From Natronomonas salsuginis (lineage in GTDB: Archaea; Halobacteriota; Halobacteria; Halobacteriales; Haloarculaceae), in NCBI RefSeq assembly GCF_005239135.1, contig NZ_QKNX01000002.1, positions 1-64,000 of the forward strand: 64,000 bases of DNA, read 5' to 3'. A program made the translations under genes and the position numbers. The first letter of the stretch is position 1, and each line of letters starts with the position of its first letter. Shown piece by piece: positions 53,870 through 62,992 of the stretch. The notes beneath the pieces were generated by a model. The model saw only the letters and a list, made by a program, of their open reading frames with translations, had not been told where the DNA came from and made no database searches.

Positions 53870-55243
53870 ATGACGAACCAAAACGTAACCGCCGATGGCG
53901 GCCTCACCTCCGAAGCCCAGGCCGTTCTCGACGAGATCGAAGCGCAGAACGTCGGATTCCTCCGACTGCAGTTTACGGATATTCTCGGGACGGTCAAGAA
54001 CGTGGCCGTGCCAGCGGACCAGGCCGAGAAGGCCTTCGTCGACGGTATCTACTTCGACGGCTCCTCGATCGAGGGGTTCGTCCGGATTCAGGAGTCCGAC
54101 ATGCGGCTCATCCCGGACGCGAGCACCTTCGCCGTGCTGCCGTGGAGAAAACGCGAGGACGGCGCGTCGGCTCGAATGATCTGCGACGTCTACGACACGT
54201 CCACGGGCGAGCCCTTCGAGGGCGACCCGCGCTACGTGCTCAAACAGGCAATCAAACGCGCCGACGAGATGGGGTATATGGTCAACGCCGCCCCCGAGCC
54301 GGAGTTCTTCCTGTTCGAGGAGGACGAAGACGGCCGCGCGACGACGAACACCAACGATGCCGGCGGCTACTTCGACCTCGCGCCGAAGGATCTCGCGAGC
54401 GACGTCCGACGCGACATCATCTACGGCCTCGAGGATATGGACTTCGAGATCGAGGCCTCACACCACGAGGTCGCCCAGGGCCAACACGAGATCAACTTCG
54501 AGTACGACGACGCCCTGACGACCGCCGACAACGTCGGGACGTTCCGCACGGTCGTGCGGGCCATCGCCGCCCAACACGACCTCCACGCGACGTTCATGCC
54601 CAAGCCGATCCCGAAGATCAATGGGTCGGGGATGCACACCCACATCTCGCTTTTCACCGAGGGCGGCGAGAACGCCTTCCACGACGACGACGACGAGTTC
54701 AATCTCTCTGAGACGGCCAAGCAGTTCACCGCCGGCATCCTCGAGCACGCCGAGGCGCTCGCGGCCGTGACGAACCCGACCGTGAACAGCTACAAGCGGC
54801 TCGTCCCCGGCTACGAAGCGCCCGTCTACGTCGCGTGGTCCGATCGGAACCGCTCGGCGCTCATCCGCAAGCCGGCCGCCCGCGTCCCCGCGGCGAGCCG
54901 AATCGAGGCTCGGTTCCCCGATCCCTCGTGTAACCCGTACCTCGCGTTGGCGGTGCTCATCCACGCCGGTCTCGACGGCATCGAACGGGGACTAGAATGT
55001 CCCGAACCCGTCCGCGAGAACATCTACGAGTTCGACGAGGCGAAACGCGAGGAGTACGGCATCACGACGCTCCCGTCGAACCTCGGCGAGGCCATCGACG
55101 CGCTGGAGGAGGATGACCTCGTCAAGGGCGCCCTCGGTGACCACGTCGCCGAGAAGTTCATCCAGGCCAAGAGCCAAGAGTTCAGCGAGTACCTCGTCGA
55201 CGTCTCCGAGTGGGAACTCGACCGCTATCTCGAGACGTTCTAA
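53870..55243 (+). CDS. glnA: Glutamine synthetase type I
   Basis: A 457-residue enzyme forming glutamine from glutamate, ammonia and [19 protein letters not shown] (about 64-79) is the N-terminal substrate/latch motif, EPEFFLFE holds metal-binding Glu, [13 protein letters not shown] the second metal set, [15 protein letters not shown] the ammonia/ATP site, and [19 protein letters not shown] the glutamate flap. NRSALIRKP is typical of the GSI-alpha subclass without adenylylation. Followed by a T-run that probably ends the transcript. Confidence 0.96.
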   Translation: MTNQNVTADGGLTSEAQAVLDEIEAQNVGFLRLQFTDILGTVKNVAVPADQAEKAFVDGIYFDGSSIEGFVRIQESDMRLIPDASTFAVLPWRKREDGASARMICDVYDTSTGEPFEGDPRYVLKQAIKRADEMGYMVNAAPEPEFFLFEEDEDGRATTNTNDAGGYFDLAPKDLASDVRRDIIYGLEDMDFEIEASHHEVAQGQHEINFEYDDALTTADNVGTFRTVVRAIAAQHDLHATFMPKPIPKINGSGMHTHISLFTEGGENAFHDDDDEFNLSETAKQFTAGILEHAEALAAVTNPTVNSYKRLVPGYEAPVYVAWSDRNRSALIRKPAARVPAASRIEARFPDPSCNPYLALAVLIHAGLDGIERGLECPEPVRENIYEFDEAKREEYGITTLPSNLGEAIDALEEDDLVKGALGDHVAEKFIQAKSQEFSEYLVDVSEWELDRYLETF

Positions 55244-55267
55244 CTGCGATCCACGCACTTTTTTCGC
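55244..55267 (+). terminator. T-run terminator after glnA
   Basis: Right after the stop codon the sequence reads GCACTTTTTTCGCG with six T at 55260-55265. Short T-runs directly after a gene are the normal archaeal termination signal; no strong hairpin is needed or seen. Confidence 0.55.
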
Positions 55268-55294
55268 GCGCTCGCTCGATAGCGACTTCTCCGA

Positions 55295-55738
55295 GTGGCG
55301 ACGCTCTCGGGATCACGCAGTTCAAGACGCTCGCCGGCCAACCGGCGGTATGTCACCTGGCTCGCCTACTACGCGGGCGGGTTCTACCCCGCGACGACGG
55401 CGAACCTGCTGTTGTCCGCCTACCTCCTCGCGTACGTGCCGGCCCGCCTCGCGTACGCGGTCGAACGGGTCCCGTACCTCGCGCTCCTGGTCGTGGCGAC
55501 GCTGCCGGTGATCTCGGCGCTCGCCGTCGCCTTCTCGGGGGTTACGGACCTCTCGCTGTTCGTCGCCACTGCTGCCACGTGGCTGTGGACCGGGACGGCC
55601 GACCGTCCCCAGCGGGCGTCCCGGCCGACTGAGCCGAGAACCGCACCGCCTTCGACCGCTCGACCGCCGACGACCATTTATATACTCGGGCGAAACGTCG
55701 CGTATGGATCGCCTGCGGATCGGCGTCGCCCTTTATAA
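55295..55738 (+). CDS. Predicted membrane protein, end uncertain
   Basis: From GTG at 55295 the frame encodes YYAGGFYPATTANLLLSAYL, then two or three hydrophobic segments up to about residue 100 (ALLVVATLPVISALAVAF, SLFVATAATWLW). After that the sequence becomes a Pro/Arg/Thr-rich tail that crosses the TATA box and start of the DUF309 gene (55704), overlapping it by 35 nt. The hydrophobic core is convincing; the tail suggests a lost stop or a small frameshift. No family recognised. Confidence 0.55.
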   Translation: MATLSGSRSSRRSPANRRYVTWLAYYAGGFYPATTANLLLSAYLLAYVPARLAYAVERVPYLALLVVATLPVISALAVAFSGVTDLSLFVATAATWLWTGTADRPQRASRPTEPRTAPPSTARPPTTIYILGRNVAYGSPADRRRPL

Positions 55739-56288
55739 CAGTGGCCGCTACCTCGCCGCGCACGAACCGCTCGAAGCCCTGTGGCTCGGTTCGCCGGCAG
55801 GGCAGCGAGACGACTGTATCCAGGGCGTCCTCCAGGCGAGCGTCGCAGTTTATAAATCGCAGGAGGGGAACGATTCAGGGGCCGCCGGGCTCGCGAAAAG
55901 CGCGATCGGGTACTTAAACGTCTGCGAGGAGATCGCCGTCGACGACCTCCTCGCGTGGCTCGGCCGACTCGCCGCCGATCCCGGTCTCGGCCGCCGCGAG
56001 CGCCCGCCAGAACTCCGGGTCGAATGCGAGGCGATCGACCTCGACGACCTCCCGCCAGAGGACGCGATCGCGGCGGTCGAGGCGGTCGCCGAGACGGAGG
56101 GCGACGAGCTGCTCGAAACGGCCGCAGCGTACGCCGATGCGGATGTACGAGACGGAAAAGAGACGAGCCCCTTCGTCGCGCTGGCGGTGGCGTATATAAA
56201 CACTCCCCGACCGATCGTCCGACAGCGCCTGCGGGAACACGTCGATCGCCGACGGACGCGCGAATCCGACGTCGAGGGGCTTTTTTGA
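55704..56288 (+). CDS. DUF309 family protein
   Basis: A 194-residue protein. The N-terminal helices LRIGVALYNSGRYLAAHEPLEALWL and RDDCIQGVLQASVAVYKSQEGN carry the DUF309 signature (G-x-Y-x-x-A-H-E and a helical metal-site-like region). The family is widespread in archaea and bacteria, with unknown function. CATTTATATACT at 55675-55686 is a clear TATA box about 20 nt before the ATG, giving a leaderless mRNA. Confidence 0.85.
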   Translation: MDRLRIGVALYNSGRYLAAHEPLEALWLGSPAGQRDDCIQGVLQASVAVYKSQEGNDSGAAGLAKSAIGYLNVCEEIAVDDLLAWLGRLAADPGLGRRERPPELRVECEAIDLDDLPPEDAIAAVEAVAETEGDELLETAAAYADADVRDGKETSPFVALAVAYINTPRPIVRQRLREHVDRRRTRESDVEGLF

Positions 56289-56310
56289 TCCGTTCTCGCT
56301 GGAATAACCG

Positions 56311-57069
56311 CTACCCGGCCCGTTCGCCGGCCTTCCACTCCGCGGAGTTGTCCTGGGGGTCGTAGCCCAGCACCTCCTTGGCGCGCTCTAAGGAGTAGTA
56401 CTTGCGGTCGTTGTCGGAGATGCCGTAGACGATCTCGTAGTCGTACTCCGCTTGCAGGGCGCAGTCGTGGATGTGCGCGCAGTCGCGGTAGGAGAGCCAC
56501 ATCGCCTGCCCGCGTTCGTAGTCGACCGGCGGGTGCCCGCGCGTGAGGTTGCCGATCCGGATGTTGCAGACGTCGATCCCGTACTCGTCGTGGTAGTAAC
56601 GACCGATGATCTCGCCGGTCGCCTTCGAGATGCCGTAGTGGTTGCCGGGGCGGGGCAGTTCCGTGCCGTCGAGCATGAAATCGTCGTGGGTCCGGTAGAG
56701 GTCGGGTTTCCGCTCGGTTTCGAAGTGGCCGACGGCGTGGTTCGAGGAGGCGAAGACGAACTTCTCGACGCCCGCCTCGACGGCGGCCTCGTAGAGGACC
56801 TTCGTCCCGTGAATGTTGTTCTCGAGGACCGAGTCCCACGGGGCGTCGCGTCGAGGATCGCCGGCCAGGTGGACCACTGCACCCACGTCCTCGCAGGCCT
56901 CGGCGACGAGCTCCTCGTCGCTCACGTCGCCGACGAGGTAGGGGTGGTCCGGCTCGAACGGCGGCGGGTTGTGAAACAGGTAGCGCCAGTCATACTCGTC
57001 GGCCAACCCCTCGCGGATCGCCGTCCCGACCGATCCCTTGGCCCCGGTGAGCAGTACGGTCTCGTCCAT
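56311..57069 (-). CDS. azf: NAD-dependent glucose-6-phosphate dehydrogenase Azf-like (SDR fold)
   Basis: A 252-residue extended short-chain dehydrogenase: VLLTGAKGSVGTAIREGL (NAD motif), VVHLAGDPRRDAPWDSVLENN, ASSNHAVGHFETER and the catalytic YGISKATGEIIGRYY (Tyr-x-x-x-Lys). The sequence around GQAMWLSYRDCAHIHDCALQ and GISDNDRKYYSLERAKEVLGYDPQDN closely resembles, from memory, the Haloferax Azf enzyme that replaces classical glucose-6-phosphate dehydrogenase in the haloarchaeal oxidative pentose phosphate route. A close paralogue with a different sugar substrate cannot be excluded. Confidence 0.75.
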   Translation of the reverse strand: MDETVLLTGAKGSVGTAIREGLADEYDWRYLFHNPPPFEPDHPYLVGDVSDEELVAEACEDVGAVVHLAGDPRRDAPWDSVLENNIHGTKVLYEAAVEAGVEKFVFASSNHAVGHFETERKPDLYRTHDDFMLDGTELPRPGNHYGISKATGEIIGRYYHDEYGIDVCNIRIGNLTRGHPPVDYERGQAMWLSYRDCAHIHDCALQAEYDYEIVYGISDNDRKYYSLERAKEVLGYDPQDNSAEWKAGERAG

Positions 57070-57203
57070 TTGGCTACGAAGAGGCGGCAGCCGGGTAAGA
57101 AACGTGCGGTTCCGGCCGGTGGGCCGTTCGGACGCGGCCGCCGCCGATGTCCGGCGTCGACTCGCGGGAAACCTTCTTTGCCGTCGTGTGCGACGTGTGG
57201 GGT

Positions 57204-58358
57204 ATGTTCAAGGGGTTTCGCGTCGGCTCGATCGCTGGGATTCCGATCAGACTCGATGTCACGCTCCTCTTGATCCTCCCGGTGTTGGCGTACCTCATCG
57301 GCAACGCGATGGCCGAGGTTGTCGACGCGCTCAACGCCGGCCTCGAGGCGGGGCTCGACGCCGCGGTGTTGACCGAGGGGCTGGTGCCGTGGGGACTCGG
57401 CCTCGCCGCCGCGATTGGTCTGTTCGTCTGCGTACTCTTACACGAGTTGGGCCACGCCGCCGTCGCTCGGCGCTACGGCTACGAGATCGAGTCGATCACG
57501 CTGTGGCTGCTCGGCGGCATCGCGAGGACCGAAGAACAGCCCCGCCGCTGGAACCACGAGCTGTGGATCGCGCTGGCCGGCCCGGTCGTCAGCGTCGCCC
57601 TCGGTGTCGGGTGTTTCTTCGCCTTCGAGGCGGTCCTGTCCGACCCCGTCCGGTTCGTGTTGGGGTATCTCGCGGTCTTGAACGTCGTGCTCGCGGGCTT
57701 CAACATGATCCCGGCGTTTCCGCTCGACGGCGGCCGGGTGCTCAGAGCGCTGCTCGGACGGACGCGGACCCACGCGGCGGCGACCGAACGCGCCGTCGGG
57801 ATCGGGAAGTTCTTAGCGATCGTGCTGGGACTGTTCGGCGTCCTCGCGTTCAACCCCTTTCTCGTCGCCGTCGCATTCTTCGTCTACATCGCGGCGGCCG
57901 CCGAGGGTCGACAGACGGCGATCGAGGCGACGTTCGAGGGCGTCCGGGTGCGCGACGTGATGACGCCAGTCGCACAGATCCGAACCGTCGAGCCGACGCA
58001 CTCGCTCGCCGACGTGCTCGATCGGATGTTCAGCGAGCGCCACACCGGGTATCCGGTGTTGGACGATGGGGTACTCGTCGGGATCGTGACGCTCGACGAC
58101 ATCCGCGACGTCGATCCAGACTCGCGGGCGATGGTGACCGTTGGCGAGACGATGAGCGCCAAGCTGGAGACGGTCGCGCCCGACGCCGAGGCGATGGATG
58201 CGATGCGACGGATCGGGTCGAGCGACGTCGGCCGACTGCCGGTCGTCGACGACGACGGCGCGCTCGTCGGGCTCGTGACCCGCTCGGATCTCGTCACGGC
58301 GATGAACGTCATCCGCGAACGTCGGTCGGCCGGTGCGGCAGACGCCGCCGCGAAGTAG
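57204..58358 (+). CDS. Site-2 protease (M50) with C-terminal CBS domains
   Basis: A 384-residue polytopic membrane protein. HELGH at about 80-84 is the zinc motif within a transmembrane segment, and the third ligand lies in NMIPAFPLDGGRVLRALLG. About six hydrophobic segments are visible. Residues about 250-370 form a CBS pair (RDVMTPVAQIRTVEPTHSLAD, GYPVLDDGVLVGIVTLDD, GRLPVVDDDGALVGLVTRSD) that should bind an adenine nucleotide and gate intramembrane cleavage. Substrate unknown. ATG at 57204 gives MFKGFRVGSIAGIPIRLD, the family start. Confidence 0.9.
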   Translation: MFKGFRVGSIAGIPIRLDVTLLLILPVLAYLIGNAMAEVVDALNAGLEAGLDAAVLTEGLVPWGLGLAAAIGLFVCVLLHELGHAAVARRYGYEIESITLWLLGGIARTEEQPRRWNHELWIALAGPVVSVALGVGCFFAFEAVLSDPVRFVLGYLAVLNVVLAGFNMIPAFPLDGGRVLRALLGRTRTHAAATERAVGIGKFLAIVLGLFGVLAFNPFLVAVAFFVYIAAAAEGRQTAIEATFEGVRVRDVMTPVAQIRTVEPTHSLADVLDRMFSERHTGYPVLDDGVLVGIVTLDDIRDVDPDSRAMVTVGETMSAKLETVAPDAEAMDAMRRIGSSDVGRLPVVDDDGALVGLVTRSDLVTAMNVIRERRSAGAADAAAK

Positions 58359-58403
58359 GGCGGACGGTCCTCCGCCGCCGCCATCGCTGCCGCTGCGGAG
58401 CCC

Positions 58404-59015
58404 TCACCGCCAGTGTTTGAAGATGAGCCGCTTGATGTCGTCTTTCGTCCGGACTCCGGTCGTCGAGCCGTCCGGCAGATCGACTTCGTAGGGCTCTTCG
58501 CCGCCGGACTCTCGCCAGCGGTCGTCGTGGGCGTCGAGCAGGCTCATCGCCTGCTGGAGCGTGTCCTCTGGCGATTCGGTCCCGTCGCGCTCCTCGCCGG
58601 CATTCCCGTCACCGGCGTCGGCTCCATCCGCCGACTTGCCCGCTCGGTCCTCCACGGTGGCCGCCGCCGCGGCGATGTCGATCGCCTGCTCGCGACCGAT
58701 CCCCTCGACATCGGCGAGCGCTTCCGGATCGGCGTCTCGAACCGCCTCGATGGATCTGAACCCGGCTGCCGCGAGCGATGTCGCGGTCACCTCGCCGACG
58801 CCGTCGATCCCCGTCAACGTCTCGACCGTCGCGTCCGCCGGCTTCGCGTCACCCTCGGCCGCATCGGCGTCCGGCGGCGTATACGTGTCCAGCAGGTACT
58901 CTAGCGCGTCCGCGGGTCGAACGGTTCCGTACTCGCCGACGTAGACGGCTTCGAGCTCCGCAGCGATATCGTCGAGCCGTTCGAGTTGCGCGTCGGAGAC
59001 AGAGAGCTCGGGCAT
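58404..59015 (-). CDS. Helix-hairpin-helix protein
   Basis: A 203-residue acidic protein. Residues about 60-115 hold two HhH motifs (LTGIDGVGEVTATSLAAAGF and DVEGIGREQAIDIAAAAATV), which bind DNA backbone non-specifically. An N-terminal segment (LERLDDIAAELEAVYVGEYG) and a C-terminal unit with EVDLPDGSTTGVRTKDDIKRLIFKHWR flank an acidic linker. ATG at 59015 is preferred (MPELSVSDAQ). A DNA repair or chromatin role is possible, with no specific family recognised. Confidence 0.75.
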   Translation of the reverse strand: MPELSVSDAQLERLDDIAAELEAVYVGEYGTVRPADALEYLLDTYTPPDADAAEGDAKPADATVETLTGIDGVGEVTATSLAAAGFRSIEAVRDADPEALADVEGIGREQAIDIAAAAATVEDRAGKSADGADAGDGNAGEERDGTESPEDTLQQAMSLLDAHDDRWRESGGEEPYEVDLPDGSTTGVRTKDDIKRLIFKHWR

Positions 59016-59106
59016 ACCCCAGATGGGCGCGCCCGCCGTCAATAAGCTATCGGGCGGCTCGATCGGTGATGCGTCGATTTATCCGAAGGGCCGCCCTGAC
59101 GGGCGT

Positions 59107-59379
59107 ATGGACGAACGGGACTCGGCGTCCGCGAACCGATCGGATGCACGGATCGACGCCGCCGCGTCCGACGACCCCAGGCCGGGCCTCATCAGCGTCC
59201 GCAGCGGTCTGATCGGGCTGGGGCTCATCTGGCTCACCGCAGTGTCGGCCATCGCCGCGGTCGGCGCTGCCGCGTACGGCGTGACGACGTCAGCCGTCTA
59301 TCTGCTCGTGGCAGTCGTCGCCGCCGCCGTCGCGGTCGCCGCCGGTGCCGCCTCGCTCGCTCAGTTCGGCTACCGGTGA
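59107..59379 (+). CDS. Small two-helix membrane protein (haloarchaeal)
   Basis: A 90-residue protein with an acidic N-terminal third and two Ala/Val-rich hydrophobic segments (about 33-57 and 63-84). ATG at 59107 is preferred to an upstream in-frame ATG (59023) that would translate the divergent gene's promoter. Small proteins of this design (DUF-type) are frequent in Halobacteria; function unknown. Confidence 0.6.
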   Translation: MDERDSASANRSDARIDAAASDDPRPGLISVRSGLIGLGLIWLTAVSAIAAVGAAAYGVTTSAVYLLVAVVAAAVAVAAGAASLAQFGYR

Positions 59380-59434
59380 TGAAATTCAGGTAGTAATAAC
59401 TAAATTTTTATTGTACTAGTGGGTGGGTGCGTCC

Positions 59435-60568
59435 ATGCAACGCTGGCTCCTCGTGCTTCTCGCCGGACTCCTCGTGTGCGCGTCGGTCGCCCCCGTCAGC
59501 GGGGTTCCAACCGCGAACGAGCCGTTCTCACCCGGGCAATCGCTCACCGCGGATCAGTGTACCTTCCCCTTCGAAACGACCGACGGGACCGGAACCACGG
59601 TGAACCTCTCGGAGGAACCCGAGCGCGTCGTCACGCTAAACCCGAGCACAGCCCAGACCATGTGGGAGATCGGGGCCGAGGAGAAGGTCGTCGGACTCAC
59701 GAAACACGCGATGAACCTCGATGGAGCCGAGAAACGGACGAACATCTCGACCGACGGACAGACGATCAACCCCGAAGCGGTCGTGGCACTCGAACCGGAT
59801 CTCGTGCTCGCGCCGAGTTCACAGATGGTCACAGAGGAGTTGGTCGAGGTCCTCCGCAACGCCGGTCTCACGGTTTACTACTACCCCTCCGCAGAGTCGA
59901 TCGACGACGTGCGGGAGCGGACCCGCCTCACCGGCCAACTTGTCGGCGAGTGTGAGGGCGCGGCCGAGACCGTCGCGTGGATGGACGAAGAACTGGCCGT
60001 CGTCGAGGCGGCGGTCGACGGTCACGAGCGCCCCGACGTCCTCTACACGTTCTTCGGGTACACCGCCGGCTCGGACACCTTCATCCACGAGATCATCGAG
60101 GCCAGCGGCGGGACCAACGTCGCGGCCGAACTCGGCATCGCCGAGTATGAACCGGTCAACGAGGAGATGGTCATCGAGGAGAACCCCGACTGGATCGTCC
60201 TCAACACGAACTCGCCGGACCTCCCCGACAGTCCCGCGTACGACGAAACGACCGCCGTTCGGGAGAATCAGACGGTCGTGATCGATATCAACCACCTGAA
60301 CCGTCCCGCCCCGAGAATCGTCTACGCCATCACCGAACTCGCTCAAACGTTCCACCCGGAGGCGTACGCCGACGCGCGCGCGTCGACCGAGGCGACGGAG
60401 ACGCCGGCGGAAACGACCGACACGTCCACCGAAACGGCGACGCCGGCGGCCCCCGACGCCCCCGACGATCTGCCCGGATTCGGTGCGCTCGCCGCGCTCG
60501 CCGCGCTCATCGGTGGACTCCTCGCAGCGAAACGACGGAGTGAGCGCTCCGAGGAACCGAAGCCCTGA
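59435..60568 (+). CDS. btuF: BtuF-like corrinoid/metal-chelate binding protein with PGF-type sorting signal
   Basis: A 377-residue surface protein: Sec signal peptide (LVLLAGLLVCASVAPVSG, about 5-23), a periplasmic-binding fold of the BtuF/FhuD class (RVVTLNPSTAQTMWEIGAEEKVVGLT, VVALEPDLVLAPSS, GGTNVAAELGIAEYEPVNEE), a Thr/Glu-rich linker (about 315-345) and a C-terminal DLPGFGALAALAALIGG helix with a basic tail, the PGF-type signal recognised by archaeosortase, which replaces the helix by a lipid anchor. It probably captures cobalamin or an iron chelate. An AT-rich promoter (AACTAAATTTTTATTG, 59397-59412) precedes the ATG at 59435. No permease or ATPase gene is adjacent. Confidence 0.85.
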   Translation: MQRWLLVLLAGLLVCASVAPVSGVPTANEPFSPGQSLTADQCTFPFETTDGTGTTVNLSEEPERVVTLNPSTAQTMWEIGAEEKVVGLTKHAMNLDGAEKRTNISTDGQTINPEAVVALEPDLVLAPSSQMVTEELVEVLRNAGLTVYYYPSAESIDDVRERTRLTGQLVGECEGAAETVAWMDEELAVVEAAVDGHERPDVLYTFFGYTAGSDTFIHEIIEASGGTNVAAELGIAEYEPVNEEMVIEENPDWIVLNTNSPDLPDSPAYDETTAVRENQTVVIDINHLNRPAPRIVYAITELAQTFHPEAYADARASTEATETPAETTDTSTETATPAAPDAPDDLPGFGALAALAALIGGLLAAKRRSERSEEPKP

Positions 60569-60705
60569 ACGTCATCTCCACGTCGCCGTCCTCGACCGAG
60601 ATCCTGTACGCGCTCCGCGTCGGACCCGTCGCGGTCGAACGGCTTGCTTCGCTGTGTCACCTCGAAACGGGCGGTTCGGCACCGTCCGAGGTCGTCACGC
60701 CCTGA
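60568..60705 (+). pseudogene. Fragment of a second corrinoid-binding-protein-like gene
   Basis: Directly after the BtuF-like gene a 46-codon frame without a usual start reads NVISTSPSSTEILYALRVGP, which resembles the first strand of cytosolic-type BtuF proteins (V-x-S-x-x-P-S-x-T-E-I-L-Y-A-L-G). It ends in unrelated sequence. It is probably the remnant of a tandem homologue deleted down to its 5' end. Confidence 0.45.
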
Positions 60706-60732
60706 TCGGCGTTGTGTTCTCCCCGTTTGCGT

Positions 60733-61167
60733 TCACACGTCGTCGTCGCTGACGCGGACGGTGAGTACCGGGATCTCCGCGCCCCGAACCACGCGCTCCG
60801 TGACGCTCCCGAGCAGATACCGATCCAGCCCGCTCCGACCGTGCGTTCCCATCACGATGAGGTCGGCGTCCTCGTCGTCGGCGTACGCCAGTATCGATCG
60901 GTGCGGCGTGCCGTCCTCGATCGCCGTCTCGATCTCGACGCCGGCGTCGTCGGCGCGCTCTCGGATCTCCTCCATGGCGTCCTCGCCGATCTGTCTGAGC
61001 TTCGCTTCGATCTCGCCGTCCATCATCTCCGGCGCGTAGGGGATGTCCTCAACGACGAAGAGCACGTGCAGCGTCGCGCCGGTCTCGGCCGCGAGTCCGA
61101 TCGCCTGTTCGACCGCCGGCGTGTTCCCCTGGCTTCCGTCCGTCGGGAGCAAGATTCGCTCGTACAT
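60733..61167 (-). CDS. Universal stress protein UspA family
   Basis: A 144-residue single-domain UspA protein: YERILLPTDGSQGNTPAVEQAIGLA at the N-terminus and the ATP-binding signature VMGTHGRSGLDRYLLGSVTERVV (G-2x-G-9x-G-S). ATP-binding members act in stress signalling. It is one of three UspA-type genes within 3 kb and is transcribed leftward from a promoter with TATATAAATG on its strand at about 61186-61195. Confidence 0.93.
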   Translation of the reverse strand: MYERILLPTDGSQGNTPAVEQAIGLAAETGATLHVLFVVEDIPYAPEMMDGEIEAKLRQIGEDAMEEIRERADDAGVEIETAIEDGTPHRSILAYADDEDADLIVMGTHGRSGLDRYLLGSVTERVVRGAEIPVLTVRVSDDDV

Positions 61168-61248
61168 ATCCGCGCTATCGGCACGGATATATAAATGCGT
61201 ACCCCCGCGTCGCAGCGCGTGGGATCGGGCGGCGCTCTCGCGACCGGC

Positions 61249-61512
61249 TCACGCGTCGCCCTCCGACTGGTACGGCTCCCCGATCGCCTCGCGCGGCAAC
61301 ACGTTGTGTAACCCCGTTTCGAGGTCGTCGACGGCGTCGAACGTCTCGCTGTCGATCTCGGCGATCAGGTCGCCGAGGTTCTCCTCGCCGTCGGCCAACA
61401 ACAGCGTGACGTCCGAGAACGCGGCGACGGCGCTCGCACGGTCGATCTGACCTCGCTGGCCATGCCATCGGAGTACGAGCCCGTGCGTCTTTATGATATC
61501 TCCGGTTCCCAC
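61249..61512 (-). CDS. Unrecognised 87-residue protein
   Basis: A small acidic protein starting at GTG (GTGDIIKTHGLVLRWHGQRG...), with FSDVTLLLADGEENLGDLIAEID and FDAVDDLETGLHNVLPREAI. No family recognised; composition and codon use are normal for the host. It precedes a UspA gene and follows MsrA on the same strand, so it may belong to the stress group. Confidence 0.6.
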   Translation of the reverse strand: MGTGDIIKTHGLVLRWHGQRGQIDRASAVAAFSDVTLLLADGEENLGDLIAEIDSETFDAVDDLETGLHNVLPREAIGEPYQSEGDA

Positions 61513-61543
61513 CGTCTCGAAACCGAGCTCCCGCGAGCGGCCC

Positions 61544-62068
61544 TCACGCGAGCAGCTCGGCGTGCTTCTCGCGGAGCTTCGAGAGCTTCGGGTTGATGTT
61601 GACCGTGCAGTACGTGTCGTTCGGGTGTTTCTCGAAGTAGTCCTGGTGGTACTCCTCGGCGGGATAGAACGTTTCCAGCGGCGCGACCTCGGTGACGATC
61701 TCGTCGTCGTACAGCGGTTCCAACTCGTCGATCACCGCCTCGACGGTCTCCCGCTGCGCGTCGTCGTGGTAGTAGACGGCCGACCGGTACTGGCTGCCGA
61801 CGTCCGGGCCCTGCCGGTTCAGCGTCGTCGGGTCGTGGATCGTAAAGAACACTTCGAGCAGGTCCCGGTAGCCGATCGCGTCGGGATCGAACTCGACCTG
61901 GACGACCTCCGCGTGGCCGGTTTCGCCCCGGCAGACGGCCTCGTAGCTGGGATCGTCGACGTGGCCACCGGCGTAGCCGGAGGTGACGCGATCGACGCCG
62001 CGAAGCTCTTTCAGCGCCGCTTCGATGCACCAAAAGCAGCCGCCGGCGAGGGTTGCGGTTTCGGACAT
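61544..62068 (-). CDS. msrA: Peptide methionine sulfoxide reductase A
   Basis: A 174-residue enzyme reducing methionine-S-sulfoxide. LAGGCFWCIEAAL has the catalytic Cys (about residue 11); GYAGGHVDDPSYEAVCRGETGHAEVVQVEFDPD, FFTIHDPTTLNRQGPDVGSQYRSAVYY and FYPAEEYHQDYFEKHP are complete family motifs. ATG at 62068 gives MSETATLAGG; the longer frame to 62119 is unconserved. It lies between stress-protein genes, consistent with oxidative repair. Confidence 0.95.
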   Translation of the reverse strand: MSETATLAGGCFWCIEAALKELRGVDRVTSGYAGGHVDDPSYEAVCRGETGHAEVVQVEFDPDAIGYRDLLEVFFTIHDPTTLNRQGPDVGSQYRSAVYYHDDAQRETVEAVIDELEPLYDDEIVTEVAPLETFYPAEEYHQDYFEKHPNDTYCTVNINPKLSKLREKHAELLA

Positions 62069-62119
62069 ACCGTCGTTTGGGGCTCGACGGGCTTGAATCG
62101 TCTCCCTGCAGTTTCCCAA

Positions 62120-62986
62120 CTATCGACGACCGAACAGCCGCTCCCGAAGCGATCGATCGCTCGGCCGCTCGGCCACGAGCACCGAGGTGTCGAGCTCGTT
62201 GAGTACCGACAGAGTGAGCGAGCCGCCGACCACCCGTGAGAGGAGCCCCCGCTCGGTCGCCCCGATCACGACGAGGGTGTGCTCCGCGGCAGCGCGTTCG
62301 ATGGCGGCCTCGACGTCGCCAGTCTCGACGACAACCTCGGCGTCGCCGAGTCCCCGCTCGGCCGTCCAGGTAGTGATGAACCGCCGTCCGGCGTCGGTTT
62401 CGCCCTCGTCGGCAACGTACAGGATCGACACCGTCGAACCGAGCGCGTCGCGGAGCGCCCGCGCCACCGCCGCCGAGAGATCCGACGAGTAGCCGCCCGC
62501 GGTCGGCAACAGGACTCGGGAGGGGTCGAACTCCCGCTCGTTCAACACGAGAAAGTCACACGGCAGCTCGTACGCCAGTTCGTCGAGCGGGGATTCGGCT
62601 CGCCCGCCGGCGAGCCGAGCACCGCCGTACCCCATGACGACCGCGTCGGCGTCGGTCCGCCGGGCGAGATCGAACACCTCTGCGACCGCCCGGTGAGAGA
62701 AGACGGTCCTCGTTTCGACCGCGACGCCCATCCCCGCCGAGTCGGCTGTCGCCGCCTCGAGCAACCGCTCGGAGTCGGCCCGGAGCCGATCGTCCTCGGC
62801 GGCGGCAGACAACGCCGTCTGATCGGGCACCCGGACGACGTGCGCCGCCAGCACCCGCCCCCCTCGCTGCTTCGCGAGCGCGCCCGCGACGGTGACGAGC
62901 GCGGACTCGGTCCGCGGGTTAGCGAGGGCGGCGAGAACGGTCGGTCCGCCGGTCGACTCACCCTCCCGATCGCCCGTCTCGATCAT
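62120..62986 (-). CDS. UspA-family protein with two stress-protein domains
   Basis: A 288-residue protein of two UspA-like halves. The first (VLAALANPRTESALVTVAGALA, VVMGYGGARL...) lacks a full ATP signature; the second (RVLLPTAGGYSSDLSAAVARAL, VVIGATERGLLSRVVGGSLTLSVL) has a G-rich end resembling G-2x-G-9x-G-S imperfectly. It starts a few bases after the downstream-facing UspA gene at 62993 on the same strand, so the two form an operon. It may regulate the adjacent permease, as fused UspA domains do in other haloarchaeal APC proteins. Confidence 0.82.
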   Translation of the reverse strand: MIETGDREGESTGGPTVLAALANPRTESALVTVAGALAKQRGGRVLAAHVVRVPDQTALSAAAEDDRLRADSERLLEAATADSAGMGVAVETRTVFSHRAVAEVFDLARRTDADAVVMGYGGARLAGGRAESPLDELAYELPCDFLVLNEREFDPSRVLLPTAGGYSSDLSAAVARALRDALGSTVSILYVADEGETDAGRRFITTWTAERGLGDAEVVVETGDVEAAIERAAAEHTLVVIGATERGLLSRVVGGSLTLSVLNELDTSVLVAERPSDRSLRERLFGRR

Positions 62987-62992
62987 ACACTG

